DNA of 8,364 nt. Source: Pseudomonadota bacterium (GTDB taxonomy: Bacteria > Desulfobacterota > Desulfobulbia > Desulfobulbales > Desulfocapsaceae). Below the pieces are notes generated by a model. The model was not told the origin of the DNA and searched no databases. It worked only from the letters and a program-made list of their open reading frames with translations. The position numbers and the translations under genes were made by a program. This document shows, piece after piece, positions 1-5,745 of this stretch. The stretch is taken from positions 1-8,364 of the forward strand of contig JAEYNP010000043.1 in the NCBI GenBank assembly GCA_023412495.1, written 5' to 3'. Positions within the stretch are counted from its first letter, which is position 1; every line of letters starts with the position of its first letter.

Positions 1-2
1 GC

Positions 3-899
3 TCGGCGCTGCCTGCCGGTGATCCCGCGGTGCTGCCCGCGCTCAAGCTGCCGCCCTGCGCCTGGATGGTCGAGCGCGGCTATGCTCCGCCGGTGAGCCA
101 GGAGTGGTGGTCCGCCGACCTTTACGGCTGGCCCGATTATGCCCTGGCAGCTTCGCTGTATCAGGCTCCCACTACCGCCGCAGCCGAACTGGTCGCGCAG
201 CGCATCGACTGGCTCGGCGCAAAGTTCCCCGAAGGCCCCGACACGATGTGCGGGCCGCTGGTATGGGCCATCATGCGCGACGCGGGTGTTTTCCCGCCCG
301 GTTGGGGAGAGTGGTTGTCTGCCGGTCCCAAGGCTTTCTGGCTGGCTCAGCCCGAGAAGAACGGCCGTCCCTGGTCGCTCTTCCCCCGCGAAACCTACCA
401 GATCCATCATTTCACCCAGCCGCTGGGCAGCTTCGACTTTCGCCTCTTTCCGCTGTACCCGGGTGACTTTATTTACACCTTTGCCGCCAGAGACGGCTTC
501 GAGCATATGCTCCTCGTCACCGAAGTGGCCCCCGACGGCAGCGTGTACACCGTCTCCAATCTGGTATGGGTAGAGCCCGAGCCGCGAATTACCATCGAGC
601 GCGTGCTGCTCCTCAATAACAACGACCGCACCCAGGGGATCGCCCGCAACGGCTGGGCGCGCGATAAAATCAACGGGCGCACCGGCCACGCCGGGTTCCA
701 GGTTTTCCGCTGGGCCTGGATGGCGAAGGACATCGCCGGAGAGCCGGTAGCCGATACGATCCTTCCCGGCGATACGCTCGGACTGCTGGCAGCCCGCTGG
801 AAAACCCCCGCCGCCGCCATTGCGGAGTACAATGGAATAGCGCTGGATGCGCCGCTTGCGGTAGGGCAGGTGGTGCTGATCCCGCCGAATGTACGCTAA
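3..899 (+). CDS. LysM-domain protein with a Cys/His (NlpC/P60- or CHAP-like) core, 5'-truncated
   Basis: The reading frame is open back to the window edge, so the gene starts outside and a GTG at 30 should not be taken as the start. The C-terminus (about 780-890) reads as one LysM module: PGDTL, then AARWKT, AEYNGI and finally VGQVVLIP, the usual peptidoglycan- or chitin-binding fold. Upstream, 'MCGPLVWAIM' has a Cys at 249-251 at the head of a predicted helix, and 'PGDFIYTF...FEHMLLVTEV' places a His at 504-506 on a strand. This Cys-then-His order, with PGD before the His, is what NlpC/P60 and CHAP cell-wall peptidases show. The match is by pattern only, and the third catalytic residue is not certain. 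The role is probably extracytoplasmic wall hydrolysis or binding; any signal peptide would lie outside the window. It is first of five co-directional genes, with the next starting 24 bases after its stop. It could also be a non-enzymatic LysM protein. Confidence 0.6.
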   Translation, partial: SALPAGDPAVLPALKLPPCAWMVERGYAPPVSQEWWSADLYGWPDYALAASLYQAPTTAAAELVAQRIDWLGAKFPEGPDTMCGPLVWAIMRDAGVFPPGWGEWLSAGPKAFWLAQPEKNGRPWSLFPRETYQIHHFTQPLGSFDFRLFPLYPGDFIYTFAARDGFEHMLLVTEVAPDGSVYTVSNLVWVEPEPRITIERVLLLNNNDRTQGIARNGWARDKINGRTGHAGFQVFRWAWMAKDIAGEPVADTILPGDTLGLLAARWKTPAAAIAEYNGIALDAPLAVGQVVLIPPNVR

Positions 900-923
900 C
901 ACGAATGGAGGGTGAATCGGGCA

Positions 924-1481
924 ATGCAGGGTGTGAATCCGCAGGATGAAACCCAGGAGCTGCCGTCTGCGCAGGGTATTCGGGCCGCGCTGGAGGCTCA
1001 GGTTGGCGAGTGGCTGCGCCGCCGGGACCTGAAGCTGGTAGCGGCCGAATCTTGCACCGGCGGTTTGATTGGTCATCGTATTACCAATGTGCCGGGCGCT
1101 TCCGACTATTTTATTGGCAGCATCATCGCCTATGCCTATGAAGCCAAGCAGCGCTTGCTGGGCGTATCCGCCGTTACGCTGGAGAACCACGGAGCGGTCA
1201 GCCGCGAAGTGGTGCTCGAAATGGCCCACGGGGCTCGCACCGCGCTGGTCGGCGATTTTTCACTGGAACAGCTTGTGTCGGTCTCGGTCAGCGGCATCGC
1301 CGGCCCCGACGGCGGCACGCCGCAAAAGCCGGTCGGCACGGTCTGGATTGGCCTCAGCGCGCCCGGCGAGGAGCGCGCCTGGCAGTACCTCTTTCAGGGC
1401 GACCGCCTGAACGTCAAGGCCCAGGCGGCCGAGCAGGCGCTGGCCAATTTGCTCGAATACTTGCAGGAAAAGGGAGCCTGA
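924..1481 (+). CDS. pncC: CinA C-terminal-domain protein, nicotinamide-nucleotide amidohydrolase (PncC type)
   Basis: The family hydrolyses nicotinamide mononucleotide to nicotinate mononucleotide and ammonia, recycling NAD breakdown products in the cytoplasm. The 185-residue product shows all the family landmarks: AESCTGG (41-47, with the nucleophile-type Ser43), GSIIAYAYEAK (65-75), HGAVS (89-93), SGIAGPDGG (123-131) and KPVGTVWIGL (135-144). It is the stand-alone form, without the N-terminal MoCF-like half of full CinA (about 420 residues). The start is debatable. A GTG at 912 directly abuts the Shine-Dalgarno GGAGG (907-911), leaving no spacer, whereas ATG at 924 has a 12-base spacer and keeps the whole domain, so 924 is preferred. 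The TGA stop overlaps the next ATG (TGATG at 1479-1483), suggesting translational coupling. The family call is firm; the enzymatic activity is known for homologues and inferred here. Confidence 0.9.
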   Translation: MQGVNPQDETQELPSAQGIRAALEAQVGEWLRRRDLKLVAAESCTGGLIGHRITNVPGASDYFIGSIIAYAYEAKQRLLGVSAVTLENHGAVSREVVLEMAHGARTALVGDFSLEQLVSVSVSGIAGPDGGTPQKPVGTVWIGLSAPGEERAWQYLFQGDRLNVKAQAAEQALANLLEYLQEKGA

Positions 1482-1723
1482 TGGAAATGGAACCGGTTCA
1501 AGTTCAGGCCCGCGGGAAGCGCGGCGGCGGTTTTGAACCGCTGCGGATTGTGTGGAATGGCACGGAATACCGCGTTGAGTCGACCGGGCGCAGTTGGGAA
1601 GACGAGCACGGGCTGCACGTGTTAGTGATGATCCGGGGCGGCCGCGTGTTCGAGCTGGTCTTTCACCTCAACCCCGCCGGCTGGCTGCTGCGGCCCGTAT
1701 CGGGGAATTCCGCGGCTGCTTGA
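1481..1723 (+). CDS. small conserved-looking hypothetical protein, DUF6504-like
   Basis: This 80-residue protein has no recognised enzyme motif. Its ATG overlaps the stop of pncC by one base and GGGAG sits just upstream (about 1471-1475), so translation is credible. Residues 1-18 are polar and Gly/Arg-rich. The rest alternates hydrophobic and polar residues like a small beta-sheet: PLRIVWNGTEYRV (20-32), then WEDEHGLHVLVMIRGGRVFELVF (39-61), ending in GWLLRPV (67-73). This resembles the short 'W.g..y.V...W......y.V....g.vfeL......W.L' proteins (DUF6504) found beside unrelated genes in actinobacteria and chloroflexi, but that is remembered resemblance only. Its stop TGA is part of TGAGGAG, which supplies the ribosome-binding site of the next gene, so the two are tightly linked. 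Function unknown; no membrane segment or signal peptide is seen. Confidence 0.65.
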   Translation: MEMEPVQVQARGKRGGGFEPLRIVWNGTEYRVESTGRSWEDEHGLHVLVMIRGGRVFELVFHLNPAGWLLRPVSGNSAAA

Positions 1724-1740
1724 GGAGATCGATCCCTGCT

Positions 1741-3000
1741 ATGAATGGTGAATCCGCGCTCAGCCTGACAGTTGGACGGCGCAAAGCGCTGATTTTGACT
1801 GCGGATGCGGGGTTTGGGCACCGCAGCGCCGCCAACGCCGTTGCCGCCGCCCTCAACGATCTTTACGGCGATGTTTGCGATGTGGTCATCGCCAACCCGC
1901 TCGAAGACCGCCGCGCGCCCTTCTTCCTGCGCGACAGCCAGGCCGACTATGACAAGATGGTGCGCAGGCTGCCCGAGCTGTACCGCTTTGGCTATGATGC
2001 CAGCGACGCCTCGGTTCCCGTGGCGATTGTCGAACAGGCGCTGACCGTGCTCCTCTTCGAAGTAATGCGCGATCTCATCCGCACCCATCGCCCGGACGTG
2101 ATCCTCAGCACCTACCCGCTCTACCAGGCCCCCTTGCGTGCGGTGATGATCCTCTCGCGCCAGTCCATCCCCCTGATCGTCACCATCACCGATCTGGCGA
2201 CCGTCCACCGCCTGTGGTTCTATAACAACGTCGACCGCTTGATGGTTCCCACGCCCATCGTGCGCGATCTGGCCCTCAACTACGGCCTGCTGCCCGAGCA
2301 GATCCAGGTCACGGGCATCCCTGTCAACCCCATTGTCATGCGCGAGAAGCGCCGCCCGCGCGAGATCCGCGAGGCGTTGGGCTGGGAGCCCGATATGCTC
2401 ACCATGCTGGCGGTGGGCAGCCGGCGCGTCGACCGCCTGCTCGACACGGTCAACGTCATCAACCACTTTGGCCGCCCGATCCAGATCGTGGTCGTCGCCG
2501 GCAAAGACGCCGACCTCTACCGCGATTTGCAGAATATGGAATGGCACGTGCCGGTCCACCTGTACGAGTACGTTCAGGATGTGCCCACCCTCATGAAGGC
2601 CGCCGATTTCATCGTCTGCAAGGCCGGCGGGTTGGTGATCACCGAATCGCTGGCCTGCGGGCGCCCGATGCTGCTGATCGACGTGATCCCCGGCCAGGAA
2701 ACCGGCAACGCCGATTACGTGGTGGAAAACGGCGCGGGCGATCTGGTCCGCGAGCCGGTTGAAGTGCTGGAAGCCCTCGCGCATTGGGTTCAGGACGGCG
2801 GCACGGTCTTCCGCAGTCGCCGCGAGAACGCCCGCCGCCTGGGTCGTCCCAACGCCGCCTACGAGGTCGCCAATGCCGTCTGGCTGGCGGCCCAACTGGC
2901 GCCCGTCCAGATCCCTCCCAAAGCCACCGGCCGCCTGCGCCTGGCCGACCTGCTTTCCCGCAACCAGATCCGCTGGGAAGACGACACAACTGGAGAATAA
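1741..3000 (+). CDS. MGDG-synthase / GT28-family glycosyltransferase
   Basis: This is probably a processive-type lipid glycosyltransferase that moves a sugar from a UDP donor to diacylglycerol or another lipid at the inner face of the membrane. The 419-residue product has the two Rossmann halves of GT-B enzymes. The N-terminal MGDG-synthase domain opens with LILTADAGFGHRSAA (17-31), where GxGHRSAA is the acceptor-side signature. The C-terminal Glyco_tran_28 half has VQDVPTLMKAADF (278-290), KAGGLVITES (294-303), GRPM (307-310) and PGQETGNADYV (317-327), the nucleotide-sugar site. No transmembrane helix is seen, consistent with a peripheral membrane enzyme. ATG 1741 is chosen although AGGAG (1723-1727) lies 13 bases away; the frame does extend upstream, but that part only overlaps the previous gene in an Arg-rich shadow. 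Substrate (galactose, glucose, GlcNAc) cannot be read from sequence; a MurG-like role is less likely. Confidence 0.88.
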   Translation: MNGESALSLTVGRRKALILTADAGFGHRSAANAVAAALNDLYGDVCDVVIANPLEDRRAPFFLRDSQADYDKMVRRLPELYRFGYDASDASVPVAIVEQALTVLLFEVMRDLIRTHRPDVILSTYPLYQAPLRAVMILSRQSIPLIVTITDLATVHRLWFYNNVDRLMVPTPIVRDLALNYGLLPEQIQVTGIPVNPIVMREKRRPREIREALGWEPDMLTMLAVGSRRVDRLLDTVNVINHFGRPIQIVVVAGKDADLYRDLQNMEWHVPVHLYEYVQDVPTLMKAADFIVCKAGGLVITESLACGRPMLLIDVIPGQETGNADYVVENGAGDLVREPVEVLEALAHWVQDGGTVFRSRRENARRLGRPNAAYEVANAVWLAAQLAPVQIPPKATGRLRLADLLSRNQIRWEDDTTGE

Positions 3001-3004
3001 CCGC

Positions 3005-3730
3005 ATGACCGGTCGAAACCCGCCCGCGGAGCCGTCGCCGTTCGCGGTGGTCGTGATTTCCGCCAACGCCGAGTGGCGCATCGTCCGCAGCCTCTACCCT
3101 GATGCTGCCGTCCAGCAAACCCCCTACGGCGAATCCTTCCGGCTCGATCTCTCCGGCCGCCCGGTGATCGTCTTGCACGGCGGCTGGGGCAAGATCGCCG
3201 CGGCGGCTTCCGCCCAGTACGCCCTGGCGCGCTGGTCGCCGCGCGTGTTAGTCAACCTCGGCACCTGCGGCGGTTTTGCCGGTTTGTCCGGCGGCTTGCG
3301 GCGCGGCGATATCCTGCTGGTCGAGCGCACGCTCGTCTACGACATCGTCGAGCAGATGGGCGACGCCGAAGCAGCCGTCCGCCATTACACCGTTGACCTC
3401 GACCTCTCCTGGCTGCGCGAGCCTTACCCGCTTCCGGTGCGCCGCGCCCTGCTCGTCTCCGCCGACCGCGACATCTGCGTCCCCGACATCCCCATGCTGG
3501 TCCAGCGCTACGGAGCCGCGGCCGCCGATTGGGAGTCCGGCGCAATCGCCTGGGTCGCTGCCCGCAATGGCGTCCGCTGCCTGATCCTGCGCGGCGTCTC
3601 TGATCTGGTCGGCGAGCACGGTGGCGAAGCCTATGGCGATATCGGCGTCTTCCACGAGGGCGCGCGCCTCGTCATGGAACCGCTCCTAAACGCCCTCCCC
3701 GAATGGCTGAGCTGCATCGAAGAGAATTAA
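3005..3730 (+). CDS. phosphorylase-superfamily nucleosidase (MTA/SAH nucleosidase-like)
   Basis: This belongs to the PNP_UDP_1 fold, which cleaves the N-glycosidic bond of nucleosides such as methylthioadenosine, S-adenosylhomocysteine or futalosine. Visible landmarks in 241 residues are: VVISANAEW (16-24), where E23 lies where MTA/SAH nucleosidase has its N-terminal Glu; GGWGKIAAA (59-67); VLVNLGTCGG (81-90), the ribose/phosphate loop; GDILLVE (101-107); ADWESGAIAWVA (174-185), with E177 in the ribose-binding position; and RGVSDLVGE (196-204), with D200 as the purine-contacting acid. These agree with the MTAN branch more than with phosphate-using PNP, but the substrate is not fixed. GGAG (2991-2994), inside the end of the preceding gene, sits 10 bases before ATG, and the gap between the genes is only 4 bases. 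Last gene of the operon, convergent with metG; no strong terminator is visible behind it. Confidence 0.82.
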   Translation: MTGRNPPAEPSPFAVVVISANAEWRIVRSLYPDAAVQQTPYGESFRLDLSGRPVIVLHGGWGKIAAAASAQYALARWSPRVLVNLGTCGGFAGLSGGLRRGDILLVERTLVYDIVEQMGDAEAAVRHYTVDLDLSWLREPYPLPVRRALLVSADRDICVPDIPMLVQRYGAAAADWESGAIAWVAARNGVRCLILRGVSDLVGEHGGEAYGDIGVFHEGARLVMEPLLNALPEWLSCIEEN

Positions 3731-3747
3731 TCATCCAGTCTATGCTG

Positions 3748-3798
3748 CTTCGCGCCGTTCGCGGTTAAATCCGCTTCGAGCCCTTCGTATCTTCGTGG
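3748..3798. repeat. degenerate CTTCG/CGAAG octamer-like repeat in convergent intergenic gap
   Basis: The 75-base gap between the two convergent genes carries five copies of (C/G)TTCG beginning at 3748, 3758, 3774, 3783 and 3791, so the spacing is about 8-10 or twice 8. On the minus strand it reads as CCACGAAG, ATACGAAG, GGCTCGAAG and so on. A short stem GCGG(TTAAAT)CCGC at 3761-3774 splits the array. It resembles the dispersed CACGAAG intergenic repeats I recall from several high-GC phyla. Function unknown. Confidence 0.55.
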
Positions 3799-3805
3799 TG
3801 AACGC

Positions 3806-5596
3806 TTAAGCGGGTTTTCCCAGTCTTGCCCGTTCCTCTTCGATGATCTTCGCTTCCAGCTTCTTGAACAGCGGCGCGGGCTGGTTCAGCTGCCTGCCCG
3901 GCTGGATCTGGCTCGGTTCCCAGCGCCCGGCGGCGCTTTCGCCGTGATAGCGCAGCACCGTGTGTTCGCCCAGGTCGTCCTGCTGCTGCTCAGTCGACTG
4001 CGTGCCGAACAACGCGCCCTCGTAATTGAAGAAGCCGTGCAGCTTCTCGCTCGTGAAGGGCAGGAACGGCGCCAGCAAAATTTTCAGCGAGTCGATCGCC
4101 TTCAGCGCCACGAATACCGCTCGCGCAGCCGCCTGGCGGTCGGTTTTCAGCGCCGTCCAGGGAGCGGTCTGGTCCAGGTAGCGGTTGACCTCGCTCGCCA
4201 GCCGCATGGCCTCCCCCAGCCCCGCGCGCAGGTGCACCGCTTCGAACTCGCGCGCTACCGTGTCAAACCCGCTTTCCACGGTTTGCAGCAGCGCGGTGTC
4301 GAGCTCGGTCAGTTCACCCGGCTCGGGGACCTTGCCCTCGAAGTTTTTGTATGTGAACGACAGCACCCGGTTCGCCAGGTTGCCCCAGGTCGCCACCAGC
4401 TCGTCGTTGTTGCGCTTGTAAAAGTCTTCCCAATCCCAGTCGGTGTCGCGCGTCTCCGGCATCGTGACCGTCAGATAATAGCGCAGCGGGTCGGGGTCGT
4501 AGCGGGTAAGGAAATCCCGCGCGTAGACGGCCCAGTTGCGGCTGCCCGAGATCTTCTGCCCTTCCTGGTTCATAAATTCATTCGCCGGTACGTCGTGCGG
4601 CAGCACCAGGTTCTCAGCGGGCTGGCTGCCAAACAGCTCGTCGAACGTCTTGCCGGTGCCGATAAGCTGCGCGGGCCAGATCACCGCGTGGAAGGGAATG
4701 TTATCTTTGCCGATAAAGTAGTAGCTGCGCGCCTGCGGATCGTGCCACCAGTTGCGCCACGCGTCTTCCTGTCCGTTGATCTTCGACCACTCAATCGTCG
4801 CGGAAAGATAGCCGATCACCGCCTCGAACCACACGTACAGGCACTTCCCCTGCCATCCTTCCAGAGGCACGGGGATGCCCCAATCTAGGTCGCGCGTGAT
4901 CGGCCGCCCGCGTAACCCCTCGGTGAGGATCTGCCCCAGCGACTGCCGCAGCACGTTCGGCCGCCAGTAGCTCTCGCGCGCCCGCAAGAAGGTGACCACC
5001 TCGTCTTGCAGCTTGCCCAGGTCGAGGTAATAATGCTCGGTCTCGCGCAGCTCAGGCGTTGAGCCGTCGATCTTCGAGCGCGGGTCGACCAGCTTCTGCG
5101 GCTCGAGCAGGTTGCCGCACCGGTCGCACTGGTCCGAGCGCGCATTGGTGTAGCCGCAGATGTAGCACGTCCCTTCCACGTAGCGGTCCGGCAGGAAGCG
5201 GTTCTGGGATGGCGCAAACCACTGGAACTGCCGGTCGGTGTACAGGTAGCCGTTCTGCTTCAGCGCCAGGAACAGGTTCTGCGATACGTTGAAGTGATTG
5301 GCGGTATGCGTGCTGGTGAAAAGGTCGTAGCTGATCCCCAACTGCTGGTACAGGTCGAGGAATCCGTGATGGAAGCGCTCGTATACCTCCAGCGCGGTGG
5401 TGTTTTCCGCGTCGGCCCGCACCGTGATCGGCGTGCCGTGCGCGTCTGAACCCGACACCATCAGAACGTTCCGGCCGCGCAGGCGGTTGTAGCGCGCAAA
5501 GATATCCGCCGGCAGGTACGAGCCGGTCAGGTTACCTACGTGAATTTCCGCGTTAGCGTACGGCCATGCCACCGCAACCAGAACGTTTTCCGTCAT
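3806..5596 (-). CDS. metG: methionyl-tRNA synthetase
   Basis: This charges tRNA-Met with methionine in the cytoplasm and is essential for translation. The 596-residue product shows the class I core: WPYANAEIHVGNLTGSYLPAD (11-31), where the HIGH motif is HVGN; SGSDAHGTP (48-56); a zinc knuckle with Cys144, Cys147, Cys157 and Cys160; the stem-contact region DLDWGIPVP (236-244); YVWFEAVIGYLS (254-265) in the methionine pocket; FIGKDNIPFHAVIWPA (294-309); and the KMSKS-equivalent KISGS (348-352). The anticodon-binding helical domain follows (about 385-520), including NNDELVATWGNLANRV (396-411). The protein ends in a short polar tail at LFKKLEAKI without the C-terminal tRNA-binding (EMAP/Trbp111) domain, so it is the short form. 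ATG 5596 is supported by GAGGTG at 5602-5607, 5 bases upstream. The gene is monocistronic, with its own upstream region and a terminator separating it from the sigma gene. Confidence 0.96.
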   Translation of the reverse strand: MTENVLVAVAWPYANAEIHVGNLTGSYLPADIFARYNRLRGRNVLMVSGSDAHGTPITVRADAENTTALEVYERFHHGFLDLYQQLGISYDLFTSTHTANHFNVSQNLFLALKQNGYLYTDRQFQWFAPSQNRFLPDRYVEGTCYICGYTNARSDQCDRCGNLLEPQKLVDPRSKIDGSTPELRETEHYYLDLGKLQDEVVTFLRARESYWRPNVLRQSLGQILTEGLRGRPITRDLDWGIPVPLEGWQGKCLYVWFEAVIGYLSATIEWSKINGQEDAWRNWWHDPQARSYYFIGKDNIPFHAVIWPAQLIGTGKTFDELFGSQPAENLVLPHDVPANEFMNQEGQKISGSRNWAVYARDFLTRYDPDPLRYYLTVTMPETRDTDWDWEDFYKRNNDELVATWGNLANRVLSFTYKNFEGKVPEPGELTELDTALLQTVESGFDTVAREFEAVHLRAGLGEAMRLASEVNRYLDQTAPWTALKTDRQAAARAVFVALKAIDSLKILLAPFLPFTSEKLHGFFNYEGALFGTQSTEQQQDDLGEHTVLRYHGESAAGRWEPSQIQPGRQLNQPAPLFKKLEAKIIEEERARLGKPA

Positions 5597-5629
5597 AGCT
5601 ACACCTCAGGTAATGAATTTTTCGCCGGA

Positions 5630-5638
5630 ATTGTATCA
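5630..5638 (-). promoter_or_regulatory. candidate metG promoter, extended -10
   Basis: On the minus strand TGA-TACAAT fits an extended -10 (TGnTATAAT with one mismatch). A start near 5623 would give a leader of about 27 bases with GAGGTG placed well before ATG 5596. No good -35 hexamer lies 16-18 bases upstream, so the TG extension or an activator would have to compensate. Confidence 0.5.
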
Positions 5639-5647
5639 CACCGTGTG
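5637..5647. promoter_or_regulatory. 11-bp palindrome CACACCGTGTG overlapping the metG promoter, possible operator
   Basis: CACAC and GTGTG are perfect inverted arms around one central base and sit immediately upstream of, and partly within, the extended -10 of metG. An outer inverted pair, CCGGAA (5625-5630) and TTCCGG (5651-5656), flanks it, though not on exactly the same centre (5640.5 against 5642). It could be a dimer-binding operator; it is not a T-box, and no RNA leader of that size fits the gap. Confidence 0.35.
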
Positions 5648-5660
5648 GTCTTCCGGAGTT

Positions 5661-5676
5661 TTCACCATGCTTCACC
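5661..5676. repeat. 10-bp-spaced direct repeat TTCACC upstream of metG
   Basis: Two TTCACC hexamers begin at 5661 and 5671, exactly one helical turn apart (minus strand GGTGAA-GCAT-GGTGAA). They lie about 38-53 bases upstream of the proposed metG transcription start, a typical place for an activator site. Two hexamers alone could be chance. Confidence 0.3.
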
Positions 5677-5687
5677 TGCTGATGAAA

Positions 5688-5724
5688 ATGGGGCTGTCCA
5701 AAAAGAACGTTTGGACAACCCCAT
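5688..5724 (-). terminator. rho-independent terminator of the sigma-factor gene
   Basis: Read on the minus strand, a 15-bp stem starts 21 bases after the sigma stop codon: ATGGGGTTGTCCAAA pairs with TTTGGACAGCCCCAT with one G-U pair, around a 7-base loop (CGTTCTT). The TTTT at the 3' foot gives the U-run. It separates the sigma gene from metG. Confidence 0.75.
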
Positions 5725-5745
5725 AAACCTTCAAAAACCGGGCAG

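Noticed and set aside
1594..1740. N-terminal extension of the glycosyltransferase by 49 codons
   Set aside because: It overlaps the small gene in another frame, is Arg/Ala-rich, and precedes the real domain start; ATG 1741 has a ribosome-binding site.
1663..3081. 472-codon open frame antisense to the glycosyltransferase gene
   Set aside because: Mirror of a GC-rich gene; the product is a low-complexity Asp/Gly/His/Arg-rich string without motifs, while the sense strand encodes a complete known family.
3803..3812. CGCTTAAGCG palindrome plus GGTTTT as terminator for the left operon
   Set aside because: Only 3 bp can pair around TTAA, too weak for a terminator, and it spans the metG stop codon.
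3944..4888. 314-codon open frame antisense to metG
   Set aside because: Arg/Gln/Val-rich shadow with no motif; metG is fully conserved on the other strand.
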